From NCBI GenBank assembly GCA_963920705.1, contig OY987225.1, positions 18,059,492 through 18,123,491 of the forward strand: a DNA stretch of 64,000 nt. The letters are read 5' to 3'. Origin of the DNA: Odiellus spinosus. Lineage: Eukaryota; Arthropoda; Arachnida; Opiliones; Phalangiidae. Both the position numbers and the translations under genes were made by a program. Below the pieces are notes generated by a model that did no database searches, was not told where the DNA came from, and worked only from the letters and a program-made list of their open reading frames with translations. How positions within the stretch are numbered: the stretch's first letter is position 1; each line of letters opens with the position of its first letter. Positions 24,301-33,160 of this stretch are shown here, in pieces.

Positions 24301-25204
24301 GATTTTACGCAAGTGGAATCCAGGGTTATGCCATAGGATGGGATACATTTTCTCTGATAGTGACAGGAGAAAGGATCCTGCCTTGCACTTTAACCCCAAA
24401 GAGTAAAGTATCTTATTCCTAAACATTCGCGATTGACTTTTAAAATCTCGCATTCAACTGTTTGAAGACCCCTGTTTTAAACTAAAAACTTGGGAAACTT
24501 GGTTTCTTAAGAAAATCTAGTGATGGTAAGAATACTAAGGCCTCAATCCCAAAGTTACACTATAATCTGTTGACTGTGGTTGAATACATGGCTCAACTGA
24601 CAGAGAATCACAAATAGACGATTTTAATTTGAAAATTAGAGCCACTTTACTATGAACCAAATCACTGACCATTAAATTTAGTTTAGCGAGTGATTTTTTT
24701 TACCTTTGTTTCTGGCATTTCGTTGACCACTCCCATCTTAATTTTAATATCGTTGGACGCTTTATTATCATTTCCAATCAATTGAAATTTGTCATAATTT
24801 ATTATAAGGAGCACTCACCCATTTTGATTAGAGTTTACGCTAAATACAACTTCCGCAGGAGATTTTGTTGTTAATTCCTCCAACTTTTGAAATCCAATAG
24901 GATGCATTTTTTTATTTTTAGATCGCCCAATTAATTTAGGGTGCAATAATTGGGCATCATTCTGATTATTGGCATTCCTGGAAGGAGGCCGATCTTCAGA
25001 AGAACCATCTTTCCTGCCACGATTACCGCGGTTGGAACGATTACCCCTATTCAAGCTTCTTCCTGGTTGTTGCTGACCATTAGCATTATTTTGATCGCGA
25101 GCTATTTCAAAAACAGTCTTCTCTTCTCCATTTCGGTTTGCATTGCGGTTATGAGGTCTTCGTGGGTTTGGACCTCTCCAAGGTCTTCTATTTTGGCGAT
25201 CCAT
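4327..25204 (-). CDS. ZNFX1: ZNFX1-type RNA helicase with NFX1 zinc fingers; spliced, 3' end outside the window
   Basis: Six coding exons (25204-24819, 12470-11845, 11449-10884, 8400-8128, 8063-7474, 6369-4327) join in frame at GT-AG sites into about 1,494 codons. Order: a basic Asn/Arg-rich N-terminus, a helical region, a ZNFX1-specific block around LRPNIVEGRY, Walker A GPPGTGKT, an acidic linker, Walker B EEAAE, GDHQQLRP, QHRM, VDNYQGEE and ALSRAKK motifs of a UPF1-like SF1 helicase, then NFX1-type Cys/His repeats. ZNFX1 proteins bind RNA; in vertebrates they act in antiviral defence and in nematodes in small-RNA inheritance. The role here is inferred from family. The last exon ends at a donor (AG|GTATTT), so roughly the final 400 residues, judged from vertebrate length, lie left of the window. 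Intron 1 (12.3 kb) is swollen by transposons. The frame is intact in every exon, so the gene looks functional. Confidence 0.9.
6370..7473 (-). other. ZNFX1 intron 5, with an interspersed repeat
   Basis: 1.1-kb intron. Around 7062-7225 it carries a repeat also seen at 26786-27070 and 40150-40310 (shared TTCACAAGGAG...CACTG, ACCTGAAGATRAAG, GAAACRTT and ACAAGAATAGGGATT motifs). No coding signal otherwise. Confidence 0.6.
7474..8063 (-). CDS. ZNFX1: ZNFX1 coding exon 5 (helicase motif and acidic linker)
   Basis: It begins IVCYTNHALDQFLEG, the ZNFX1/UPF1 motif after Walker A, then VRMGGRSNSEVLKPY. It ends in an Asp/Glu-rich linker, as in vertebrate ZNFX1 between the helicase halves. The donor GTGAGT leaves phase 2 (GT), completed by G from exon 6. 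Confidence 0.88.
8128..8400 (-). CDS. ZNFX1: ZNFX1 coding exon 4 (Walker A)
   Basis: 91 codons in phase 0 at both ends, between acceptor TCTATAG and donor GTAGGA. It contains the Q-motif-like DPSQYQALKSALTQ and Walker A (GPPGTGKTYVGLKI), the ATP-binding loop of the SF1 helicase. The intron to exon 5 is only 64 bp. Confidence 0.9.
8690..8800 (+). repeat. tRNA-like sequence, possible SINE head
   Basis: CCTCAATTGGTAGAG (about 8734-8750) is nearly the tRNA D-arm/box A consensus, and 40 bases earlier GGTCAGTTGGTAAAG resembles it again. A convincing box B (GGTTCGANTCC) is missing; only GGTTGCTGCTTTAA is found. This fits a decayed tRNA-derived SINE or tRNA pseudogenes better than a working tRNA. 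Confidence 0.35.
9040..9450. mobile_element. Foldback/MITE-like inverted repeat
   Basis: Arms 9040-9215 and about 9300-9450 are imperfect inverted copies: GGTTGACTACAACCAG pairs with CTGGTCGTAGTCAACC, GAGCCGAAGAGC with GCTCTTCGGCTC, and GCAGGATGGCAAT with ATTGCCATCCTGC. No open frame. Family unknown. Confidence 0.6.
10884..11449 (-). CDS. ZNFX1: ZNFX1 coding exon 3
   Basis: The acceptor CTATAG and donor GTGAGC bound 566 nt; the phase-1 join to exon 2 gives LREGISMYLEQL. It holds the conserved pre-helicase domain, with RNVRWESSKRLIYGALVCL, FETVYFGTVS and MVETEAYFEASRHVL, as in ZNFX1 homologues. It ends in phase 0 after Lys. Confidence 0.88.
11450..11844 (-). other. ZNFX1 intron 2
   Basis: A 395-bp intron with A/T tracts. 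No gene or repeat structure recognised. Confidence 0.7.
11845..12470 (-). CDS. ZNFX1: ZNFX1 coding exon 2
   Basis: The acceptor TCTAATAG precedes 12470 and the donor GTGAGA follows 11845. The exon begins with FKELLNEDF, a helical repeat-like region, and ends in the diagnostic ZNFX1 block FLRPNIVEGRYNDADHYLD followed by FRLLREDFIRPLREG. Its 626 nt are open throughout. Confidence 0.88.
12825..12853 (+). repeat. Left TIR of the P-like transposon
   Basis: 29 bp, identical to the reverse complement of 18747-18775. Similarity stops sharply after GGGCGC. Confidence 0.9.
13074..14843 (+). pseudogene. Unidentified second gene of the P-like transposon, broken
   Basis: From ATG 13074 (MEVADVIRNYADDDFF) the frame is lost at an eight-T run (about 13110), resumes as a helical segment (DESGLRKRL..., YSSFLHSWSKWIYDLVYGG), and is shifted again at a nine-T run near 13468. 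It then continues as YDFYVNREQARKCKLRH... to the stop near 13897. Further coding-like pieces lie at 13974-14180 (EEFHAIVTEIPEVEESSF) and, after an inserted MITE, a Lys/Ser-rich tail at 14376-14840. I do not recognise the family. It runs toward the transposase gene. Confidence 0.5.
14186..14375. mobile_element. CCCTTAC-family MITE, copy 1 (inside the P-like transposon)
   Basis: 190 bp with ends CCCTTACCAAAAAAAGTTAG and CTAACTTTTTTGCGTAAGGG, and inner AAGAGGTCTTG/CAAGACTT inverted motifs. It interrupts the second gene of the P-like element, so it inserted after that element. Confidence 0.85.
15179..18317 (-). pseudogene. P-element/THAP9-like transposase, five exons' worth of coding sequence with one frameshift and one stop
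   Basis: Exons join in phase: 18317-17804 (ATG, MPRNKTRAELDAM), 17738-17458, 17376-17207, 17103-15179. Exon 3 has a CxxC-rich motif (CLTWFIPPSN... CKNCRALK). Exon 4 has a coiled coil, LPSSHTLKKKISEIP, an RNase-H-like core with IFDEVKI, VCEGGSSN and PSHQLKNMVN, then a C-terminal part with TFELLRITVYGFIDYV and INGSAVETVFSQMK, like the P-element 'NqD.lEnfFg' block. Damage: a one-base shift near 15875 and a TAA in frame just before TFELL (about 15455). The second acidic position reads CEGG where relatives as I recall them have CDGA. A THAP DNA-binding domain is not visible. The superfamily assignment is moderately sure. Four exons are supported; the last is the longest. Confidence 0.6.
18747..18775 (-). 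repeat. Right TIR of the P-like transposon
   Basis: 29 bp, perfect inverse of 12825-12853; followed by the GTAAAAC target-duplication candidate. Confidence 0.9.
18942..19172. mobile_element. CCCTTAC-family MITE, copy 2
   Basis: Ends CCCTTACT...AAGAAAGTTAGTCT and AGCTTTTTTAGTAAGGG. It is longer than other copies (231 bp) because a block ending AAGACACCCGAAAAACTTCC is tandemly repeated inside. Confidence 0.75.
19960..20640 (-). pseudogene. Mariner-type transposase fragment (left arm)
   Basis: Translates in pieces to LIAADLQFLQKVLFLDEATF, RDGTVNRQNMHYWTHYNPY and KVNVWVGI, then, after frameshifts, the C-terminal DFFLWGY-like region (20060-20260). The N-terminal half is absent. It is an inverted copy of the right arm. 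Confidence 0.7.
20660..22070. repeat. Core of the composite: CCTTCTT/AAGAAGG-rich DNA
   Basis: Both flanks of the tandem array are dense in short inverted motifs (CCTTCTTT, AAAGAAGG, CTCCTT). No transposase homology and no convincing gene. It may be a nested element whose ends I could not define. Confidence 0.45.
21128..21527 (+). repeat. 26-bp tandem repeat array, about 14 units
   Basis: Units read AATTAACCTAACTAAAGAAG + AATCGT. After about eight units a variant (AAAAAATAATCAT ending) takes over, so there are two homogenised blocks. It lies at the centre of the palindromic composite. Confidence 0.85.
22210..22837 (+). pseudogene. Mariner-type transposase fragment (right arm)
   Basis: Contains LIAADPLFLQKVLFSDEAIF and VNRQNMHYW in one frame and, after frameshifts, WIGRRGPILWPVRSSDLTPL followed by DFFLWGYVK in another (22547-22837). 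The two catalytic-region motifs (SDEA, LTPLDFF) are present but out of frame with each other. No N-terminal half. Confidence 0.75.
23700..23890. repeat. Interspersed repeat (possible hAT-type MITE)
   Basis: CAGTGGCTCCCAAG near 23709 resembles hAT-type ends. Inner motifs (TAAGACGAGGCCAGCTCC, TACTAAGCTAGAGAT, CTTTCTTCTGTC) recur in diverged form at 39680-39900 and 50370-50540. Confidence 0.4.
24819..25204 (-). CDS. ZNFX1: ZNFX1 coding exon 1 (N-terminus)
   Basis: It starts at ATG 25204 with MDRQNRRPWRGP and is rich in Arg, Asn and Gly (RNA-binding-like low complexity). It ends in a block (GFQKLEELTTKSPAEVV) matching the ZNFX1 N-terminal pattern 'FLESLL..DPSEVV'. The donor GTGAGT at 24818-24813 leaves phase 2 (GG), which exon 2 completes with A to give Gly. 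The exon lies 12.3 kb from exon 2; its assignment rests on this phase match and on family similarity across the junction. Confidence 0.8.
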
Positions 25205-26785
25205 ATTACTAAATTATTTTCTATAAATAAAATAGCAAAATATTTTATAAAAACTGTATTCATGCCTTTTAGGCGAAAATAGTTAAAGGTCAGTTTCCGC
25301 CCAGGATCTGGGCAGATTTACCAATGGCTGAAACATTAAAATTAATTATTAACGAGACTGCTATTGTATGGTTATAAAAACAGTTCTGGGTGGTGCTGGG
25401 CAGATCTAATTACTTGGAAAGGTTTGATAACTCTCAACGATTACTTTTAAGTTTAAAAAAGCAGCTAGAAGTGGAAAAAAGTAGAGCTTAAAGTCCCATG
25501 ATGGTACTAGTAGCTACGCACACAAGTAATCGTAAATGGAGTTCGCGGACACATTACGGGATCTTGGTGATTATTTTGAAAGTAAATGATTACTCGAAAT
25601 CGAATCTGCCCAGCACTAGTTCTGGGAAGCTTTTGAACGTACAAAGAAATATTCGCACAAAGAAAGTTTGGGACAATAAATATCACACCGGATACAAAGG
25701 AGTACCAAAATCCTAGTTATTTTTTAATAATTGAATGAACTTCTATTTTATCAAATCTAAATAAAACGTTTCGAACGTGAAGACGAATTCTATGCTGAAA
25801 TTTCTGCACAATGGTATCACGAATCTCTCATATTTCATGTTTCTCTGTTTGCAGAATATTTACAGAGAAGGGGGTGCCATCTAGAGTGAGAATTTGTATT
25901 ATTCTACATAACATGATTTAATAGCAGCGCTTAGAGGGTATACATATATTATTTATAATACTTATATATAATATATATAATATATATAATACATATATAT
26001 AATATATATAATACATATATATAATATATAATAAATATATATATATAATATATATTCATTTATATATAGAGAGAGGGAGAGACATTGTTACGTAGAAAAT
26101 TCTATATATTAGATTCGTGGAAATTCAGAGCTAAATATTCTCGTTATGTTAATAAAATGGTGCAACAGTAAAGTCTCGTCGTTGACTCCGTAATTCACTA
26201 AACTAGAATGCAGGCTTGTTTAGAAAAATGTTTTTAATGTGTTAAATGTTCCTCCAAGTATAATGTTGGGAAACAATTTAATTAGAACAGCATGAAATAG
26301 CACGGTAAATCAAAAAGGAGGCTCATACCTGCCTCCTCCAGAATGTAAAATACTTTTTAGCATGAATCGTTAAAATTATAATCCATAAAACATTAAATTC
26401 TACTTCTCTTACACTCTGCTAGCGTTGTTATAGAAATCTAATTACAATAATGAACACTAGAGTTTACTACTGTGGTTAGAAAAAAATCTTTGCAATATTT
26501 AACTGATGTTAGAGACATTGTATAATCTGCAAAACTAACAATGCTCTGTGGTATTTTTATGATAAACAGTTATTTTATTGGTAAATTTGATAAAACAAAA
26601 GTATAATCAACTACAATGCATGCAATTCCAATCAAAAAGATAAGGACTAGGATATCTTTAATAACCTGATAAACTTAAACGTGTAAGCTATAATTTTAGA
26701 TTTCAATATTAGTTTTATAGAGTACTTATAGACCTTTAAAAACTTTTTTTAACCAATCCTTATATTTTTGAAGGTATTATTCATA
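25205..26785. other. Intergenic, upstream of ZNFX1; no gene seen
   Basis: Start of the head-to-head intergenic region. It should hold the ZNFX1 5' UTR and promoter, but I cannot point to specific elements. It contains a TATATAATA microsatellite at about 25941-26070. Confidence 0.5.
25941..26070 (+). repeat. AT-rich microsatellite
   Basis: Irregular (TATATAATA)n/(TA)n run, followed by GAGAGAGGGAGAGA. Confidence 0.85.
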
Positions 26786-26901
26786 TTAATTGAAAAGCTT
26801 CACAAGGAGTCCCTGCAATTATTTATCAATCATTTTATTGAAAGACTACGTTTCGGAGGTATCAGGTCTACTGATGATGGAGTAACAGCTCAGAAACGTA
26901 G

Positions 26902-26935
<34 letters not shown>

Positions 26936-27070
26936 TTCCATTGTATTGTAAAGAGCTAGGGGTCTGCGAACCTTACAGCTCTTGTTATCTACTAATATAG
27001 GTGAATAGGTCTTTCAATAAAATTATTGATATATAATTGCAGTGACTCCTTGTGAAGTTTTTTTAATTAA
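26786..27070. mobile_element. Small element with about 60-bp imperfect inverted ends
   Basis: Left arm 26786-26853 and right arm 27010-27070 are inverted copies (TTCACAAGGAGTCCCTGCAA and TTGCAGTGACTCCTTGTGAA; CATTTTATTGAAAGAC and its inverse). Inside, GACTACGTTTC and GAAACGTAGTC form a second stem, followed by a T run of more than 30. Related ends occur near 7062 and 40230-40250. Confidence 0.65.
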
Positions 27071-28087
27071 TATCACTAAAAACTTATTTTAAAGTCCAAA
27101 TATTCTTGTAGGATGACCATTCCAAAAAAGTAATAGCAAAATATAATTTTTTTAATCGTTTTATAGTAAATTGTAAGTCATTTCTATGAAAAATGAAGTA
27201 AACTTGATCTTAATATTCAAACTTCAGAAAAATACAAGAGAGTTTTCAGAGACATTTTAGAATATATAACTAAAAACGAATGTGAGGAAGTAGACGAAAA
27301 TTGTCTGAATTTAAAAGTATTTTGTATTTTTCACTCGTTTTCGCTCTTCGAGTGACATTAGATTAAAAACCACATCTGATACCACGCATCCTGAAAAGTC
27401 CCCAAGGGGTTTTGAGACTTCTTTGCGATATTGTTATCTGGGGCCCATACAAAAAAAACCCAATTCTCTCCTTTTTTGAATTAACCCCAAGGTCAAGAAA
27501 GCCCAGATACAAAAAAAAAATTCCATGACAGTGGATGCCATAAAACTGTACTGATAAATGACTAGTTATGATGATTTCAAATGGCCAATTCTAAAGGGAT
27601 GAGGCCCTTGTAACCTACTTTTATTCTCAGTTATTAAAAATAAATTGGCTTGAATAATCTTTTCATAATGAATTAAGTTCTTATAGTTAGTTGATTTTAT
27701 TATCTTAAAAAACTAACCAAAACCAATATCTAATACTCCACACTCAAACCAAAGTCAAAACTTTAAATGATATTGCTGATTTGATGGCAATTTTCTAATT
27801 TTATTCATTTTGATTACTAAAAGACAATTGCGTTTAATAAACTGTTTTCTTAGCGTAAAAAAGTTAAAACCTTCTTGGCTACTTTTCTCAAAATTATAAT
27901 TATAAAGCATACAGGTATTATGTTTTGTTGGCTCAATGTTTAATTCATACTCTAACTGAGATACGCACATGAACATAGAGGAAGGTAATTACCTTTAAGT
28001 ATCAACGACCTTGAACCACATTTTCTAGGTCAGGAAGACCATATTTTGTGAACTATTGCTTGTTTGCCAATTATAAAATAGTAGTGG
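27071..28087. other. Intergenic; nothing recognised
   Basis: A+T-rich sequence with no coding or repeat structure that I can support. Confidence 0.5.
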
Positions 28088-28267
28088 CCCTTACCGAAAA
28101 AAGTTTGTCATAAGAGGTCTTGGGGAAGTCTTTCGTGTGTCTTATGTAGTCTTAAGATGTCTTGAGGGAGTCTTTCATTATGACAAGAAGTTTTGGGGGT
28201 AAGTCTTTAAGATTTCTTTTGCACCTCTGTAGTGCTCTTCAGATCAGACCAACTTTTTTCAGTAAGT
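28088..28267. mobile_element. CCCTTAC-family MITE, copy 3
   Basis: Ends CCCTTACCGAAAAAAGTTTG and CCAACTTTTTTCAGTAAG; inner AAGAGGTCTTGGGGAAGTC. About 180 bp, moderately diverged. Confidence 0.8.
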
Positions 28268-28479
28268 GGATTATTATTTGTGTCAGTAAAATCTTTGATT
28301 GATGTTGATATTCCAACTGGTCACCATGTTACAAGAACTTAAGAAAACAACAAGGTGGTAGGTATGTTATAATTGGAACTAATTTTATTAATTTACTCAC
28401 TCAAGATGGGAGTCAATCAATTAAATATTCTGGTTTTATGGTAATAATCAGAATATGTTTCAAAGTTTCCACCTTCAGA

Positions 28480-29230
28480 CACAATGTCAGTTTGTGCTCT
28501 GCGTATCATATTAGAAAATACGTTGTTTAACACGACAAGAAAAATATTCTGGCGAGTGTTTAAATTCTCAGAGACGGTCAAGAGTGTGTACCTACATAAC
28601 CTACACCATATTCTAAATAAAACCTCAGAGAAAAAGTCAGCTGGTGTAAGATCAGAAGATCTGGCTGGCCGATGTACAGGTCCGAATCTACCTAAGATAT
28701 TCCATGTTAAAGAACTTAAGAATGTAGCGTTGAATGTGCGGTCCTATCCCATATAGTTTTTGTCCAACAGCCAGTCATTAAAAAATCATCAGATGCTTCT
28801 ATTTACAGGATCTCTAAAAATATTGGTCCAATAACCTAATTAGCTATTAAACCCATCCACACTTTCAACCTCAATTGATCATGATCATGGTTCGCGAAAC
28901 CTTAGTGCAGGTTACCGTATCTGTCCAGAAATTCTTGTTTCCTGTAGTAATAACCATCCCTTACAAATGTGCCTTCTTCCGTTATTATTAATCAATGTAC
29001 AAAATCCAGTCCAAATACGGTAAACAAATTCCCAATAAACAGACCATCGCCGTGTACAAGTAACTTATTTTCGAATGAGAGTGAAGTTTTAGAAAGTGGG
29101 TGACTATTTGTCACAATTTTGGCATCAACGAAAGAGAACCTTTTTTAGCACTGAATCAGCTCCCTTGACACTGTAGGGCTCTCTGCATCAATAGGGAAAA
29201 TGTGATGTAAAAGTAGGTTGTTCAGGCAAT
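28480..29230 (-). pseudogene. Highly degenerate mariner-type transposase
   Basis: On the minus strand around 28625-28690 the sequence reads RPARSSDLTPADFF, the C-terminal catalytic block of the same transposase family as 30899-31999. Upstream it is riddled with shifts and stops, and the boundaries are approximate. No ends were recognised. Confidence 0.5.
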
Positions 29231-30588
29231 TCTTAGCATGTCAGTTCAATTAATGTGTAACCCATTCAAAAACCTTTGCTCGGAAGAAATAAACAAATCA
29301 ATATAGCAAATTCCTAAAACTTGCTAACCAATTGCAGTAATATCTACATCAAACAAAAAGTATTACTGAACAAAATCTACATCCTTGTAACTGACGGTTA
29401 CCCTATGCCCGATGGGGCTTGAGCCCACCCAGCACCCGCATACTTCCGATGCCAATGGAGATCTGCCAAAAGCGGATATCTCCTTTGATCCTGCCAACAG
29501 TTCTGATAGTTTATATTGGCCCATAAAATTGGTTCGTAGATCTAAATACTGTCTAAAAGATGAGGATAACTTACAGGTTGAATAAGCATATTCAAACTTT
29601 TAGTCCAAAATTAAATATCTATATTCTTTTCATTTAATGCAAGATTATTTTATATGGTTTTATTGCACTAGGGAATATAAAAACATTTTTTTTTTTTTGA
29701 AAACGAGAAATTTTACCTTCACAATTTTTGGTATGCTACTATATGGTAGGCAGAGAATTCAGAAAAAAATATAATTTTGAAAATCTATGATGAGCTATTT
29801 TCAAGGTCAAAGGTTAAATATTTTTCAAAAGAGCTCCCCATTACCTTTAAAATAAGACCCTTTTGAGTGCTTTATCTCAACTAGTAGCAGAGAAAAAGAG
29901 GTTACTGTTGGGGGCGTAAAGGTCAATTCGCCGAAAAGTGACCAACTCATATCTCCAAAACTACGGAATGGATCTTATTCAAAATTGAAAATCTGAGTTC
30001 TACGGTCAAAAAACCCTACGTACAAGTTTTCTTTCAAATTGAAAAAAGTAGGGTAGACCAGGTGGTAAAATCTGTGCTAGAATTACACGACGTGAACTAG
30101 GGAAGGTATGTTAAACTGCTGCTGAAATGAAAATAGCGGAACCATCCAAGTTTAAGCCAAAATAAAAACAATAATACTAAAGTAATTATGGTCGACTCTA
30201 AGGCAAATTTGTAAACCTGTTCAAGTTGGATTCCTATTCCATTCCCTGATCCTGTCAGTGCACTAGCTTAAGCTTAGCTAAAAACCTTGGCAGCAGCTGA
30301 CCAGCCACACTCGTGATTGTGGATGGTTTTGCTTTTGAGCAACTTCCCCCTGTTCTCCTAAAATTACACAAATTTATTCTAGATAATAAAATATTCTACT
30401 TAGGCTTAAGTCGTCACAAGCCTAAGTACAGCCTCCAAGTTCTCCTTTTTTGCAGGACAATTATTAAATGGAATTCTTTCTCAAATAACACTTCCTTTTC
30501 AAGTTTTTCCTCCTTCAAGTTAAAACTGAGGGAATACATGAATGCTTCGAAATTTCCATTATTTACTTTATTACATATTTAATTAATA
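29231..30588. other. Intergenic; nothing recognised
   Basis: No gene or clear repeat structure, apart from simple A/T runs. Confidence 0.45.
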
Positions 30589-30898
30589 CAGGGTGGAAAC
30601 CTTCGCCGGCGTCCAGTCGAGATACTTCCCCTTACGCATTGTTGTTATTCAGTGAAATGTTAAGGGATTTACAGGCGCTATTGGGATCAGTTCACTTCAG
30701 TTCCACTTAATAATCAAAGGTTTCAGTTTTAATGTAGAGAAATGAAATGCATAAGTGAAATCAATGACGGATTTAATTTAATTTAATTAGGAAAGAAAAG
30801 ATGTCACTTGCGGAAACCAATTAGCCCAAATTGAAGTTAATCAAACATTTCCAAATTTAAACATTAAACTCTTCAAATTCATTTTTAATAACAAAGCA

Positions 30899-31999
30899 TT
30901 ACATTAAATGTTCAAAATGTCTTCCGTCGACATTGACACACTGCCGAAAACGTAATTGCCAGTTTTCTCTTTCGCGAGTTAACATCTCGGGAGAAACGAG
31001 AGCAGCCGCTTGCTGAATTCGGTCTCGTAGGCTATCAAGTGTTGGTGGCTCAGTGGCGTACACAAGGCTTTGTACATACCCCCAAAAAAAAAAATCCACC
31101 GGCGTTAAATCTGGCGAACGAGGTGGCCAAGCGACTGGACCACCACGACCTATCCATTGGGGACCGAATTCCGCGTCTAGCCAATCCCGAGAAACACGTG
31201 CAAAATGCGGTGGTGCAACATCGTGCTGGTACCAGACTCGTCTTCGTTCTGCTAAGGGAAGATCGTCTAGGGCATCGGACACTACGGTGTTTAAGAGATC
31301 AACGTAACGATCTCCGTTTAGATGTTCTTCGAGAAAAACAGGTCCAATTACCCGATCACCTAACAATCCACACCAAACGTTTATCCTCCAGTTTTCTTGG
31401 TGATGATTCGCCCTTAGCCAATGGGGATTTTCCCTCCACCAGTAGTGGATGTTGTGGCGGTTAACTGTACCGTTCCGGTAAAACGTACACTCATCACTCT
31501 TAAGTACGTGGTTTAGGAAATTTCCATCGACTTCAATTTGGTCCAATACCCATCGGCAAAACTCTACGCGTGGTCCAAAGTCTTGTGGTTTAAGATGTTG
31601 GTGAAGATGAATTTTGAAGGGGTGAAATCCTTCACCACGAAGAATTTTTAAGACCGTTGTATGAGAACAATTTAATTCCGCTCCGATTGCCCGTGAACTG
31701 GTGTGGGGGTTTTCTACGATACGCCTTACTACTTCGTTTCGTCTACCCGCCCCGTGTCCACCTCCTTGTACAACTGGCGGATGATGTTGATGTCGCACTG
31801 GTGCATTACGTCGAATCACCGTGCCTCTTTCAAGAAATCGGGTTATTGCGTTTAAAATTACTTGATGCCCCGGATGTGGCCGGTTCGGAAACCTTTCTGC
31901 AAACGTCCTAGCAGCTAACCTTGCGTTTCTCTGACACTCTCCGTAAATGAAAAACATTTCAAGGTAATCCTCAAAACTGTACAAATCAATTTCAGCCAT
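30899..31999 (-). CDS. Mariner-superfamily (IS630/DUF4817-type) transposase, uninterrupted
   Basis: 366 codons from ATG 31999 (MAEIDLYSFEDYLEMFFIYG) to the stop. The N-terminal helix-turn-helix part (AARTFAERFPNR, SSRAIGAELNCSHTTVLKIL) would bind the ends. The catalytic core has VLKSDECTFYRNG, VNRHNIHYW, INVWCGLLGDRVIGPVF, WYQHDVAPPHF and RSPDLTPVDFFFWGY, giving candidate Asp residues in SDE, HDVA and PVDF. Full length for the family and with no stop, it is the only apparently intact DNA transposase in the window. Whether it can move its own composite element is unknown; promoter sequence lies in the palindrome centre. Confidence 0.85.
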   Translation of the reverse strand: MAEIDLYSFEDYLEMFFIYGECQRNARLAARTFAERFPNRPHPGHQVILNAITRFLERGTVIRRNAPVRHQHHPPVVQGGGHGAGRRNEVVRRIVENPHTSSRAIGAELNCSHTTVLKILRGEGFHPFKIHLHQHLKPQDFGPRVEFCRWVLDQIEVDGNFLNHVLKSDECTFYRNGTVNRHNIHYWWRENPHWLRANHHQENWRINVWCGLLGDRVIGPVFLEEHLNGDRYVDLLNTVVSDALDDLPLAERRRVWYQHDVAPPHFARVSRDWLDAEFGPQWIGRGGPVAWPPRSPDLTPVDFFFWGYVQSLVYATEPPTLDSLRDRIQQAAALVSPEMLTRERENWQLRFRQCVNVDGRHFEHLM

Positions 32000-32455
32000 G
32001 TTTTACCAGATGTAAGCTAGAAAACGGACTGCTTTCTTCAATTAGAAACATGTAGCCTTTGTTTCGCATTTACTGTCTTGGTTTTTTATTGTTTTAAAAA
32101 ATAGAATTTTGTTGTGCATGATGTAGACTGCGAAACAAAGGTTAAATGTTTCTCATTGAAGAAAGCAGTCCCTTTTTTGTTGTTTGATTATGACCTAGAC
32201 TGTTTTGTAAAAACCCGATTTCTTGAAAGAGGCACGGTGATTCGACAAAACAGTCTAGGTCTAATCAAACAACAAAAAACGGACTGCTTTCTTCAATGAG
32301 AAACATTTAACCTTTGTTTCGCAGTCTACATCATGCACAACAAAATTCTTATTTTTTAAAACAATAAAAAACCAAGACAGTAAATGCGAAACAAAGGCTA
32401 CATGTTTCTAATTGAAGAAAGCAGTCCGTTTTCTAGCTTACATCTGGTAAAACAT

Positions 32456-32734
32456 GGCTGAAATTGATTTGTACAGTTTTGAGGATTACCTTGAAATGTT
32501 TTTTATTTACGGAGAGTGTCAGACGATCTTCCCTTAGCAGAACGAAGACGAGTCTGGTACCAGCGCCTTGTGTACGCCATTGAGCCACCAACACTTGATA
32601 GCCTTCGAGACCGAATTCAGCAAGCGGCTGCTCTCGTTTCTCCCGAGATGTTAACTCGCGAAAGAGAAAACTGGCAATTCCGTTGTCGGCAGTGTGTCAA
32701 TGTCGACGGAAGACATTTTGAATATTTAATGTAA
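32456..32734 (+). pseudogene. Internally deleted copy of the same transposase
   Basis: Starts MAEIDLYSFEDYLEMFF, then after a deletion reads DDLPLAERRRVWYQ, then after a second deletion LVYAIEPPTLDSLRDRIQQA to GRHFEYLM. It lacks all catalytic residues. Near-identical to the intact gene over the retained parts, so the rearrangement is recent. Confidence 0.85.
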
Positions 32735-33160
32735 TGCTTTGTTATTAAAAATGAATTTGAAGAGTTTAATGTTTAAATTTGGAAATGTTTGATTAACTTC
32801 AATTTGGGCTATTTGGTTTCCGCAAGTGACATCTTTTCTTTCCAAATTAAATTAAATTCGTCATTGATTTCACTTATGCATTTCATTTCCCTACATTAAA
32901 ACTGAAACCTTTGATTATTAAGTGGAACTGAAGTGAACTGATCCCAATAGCGCCTGTAAATCCCTTAACATTTCACTGAATAACAACAATGCCTAAGGGG
33001 AAGTATCTCGACTGGACGCCGGCGAAGGTTTCCACCCTGTATATCCCCAAATTATAATAGTTCCTTGGACCCCTAGCTATTTCCGTGGCCAACTTAGATC
33101 AGTTCCTCCATCGCCTCTAAGGTCCACCAGCTTCGGCGGAACTAATGCAAAAAAATACAA

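Larger units (their letters stand above)
12471..24818 (-). other. ZNFX1 intron 1, a transposon-rich 12.3-kb intron
   Basis: Bounded by the exon 1 donor and exon 2 acceptor with matching phase. It contains the P-like transposon (12825-18775), a MITE (18942-19172) and the mariner-type composite (19608-23227). Together these make up more than three quarters of it. In 23228-24818 I see only A+T-rich sequence and a repeat near 23700-23890. Confidence 0.75.
30589..33039. mobile_element. Palindromic mariner-type element: full copy head-to-head with a deleted copy
   Basis: The ends are inverted copies starting CAGGGTGGAAACCTTCGCC, flanked by TA target sites (30587-30588, 33040-33041). The left part is a full transposase gene on the minus strand. 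The right part is an inverted copy reduced by two deletions: it keeps the 3' flank and C-terminus, a short middle piece, and the N-terminus and 5' flank. The two copies meet at a centre near 32215-32260. The arms match closely, so single-stranded DNA or RNA from it would form a long hairpin. Confidence 0.85.

Noticed and set aside
25941..26070. TATA-rich run as an origin or promoter
   Set aside because: A simple AT microsatellite; nothing ties it to either function.
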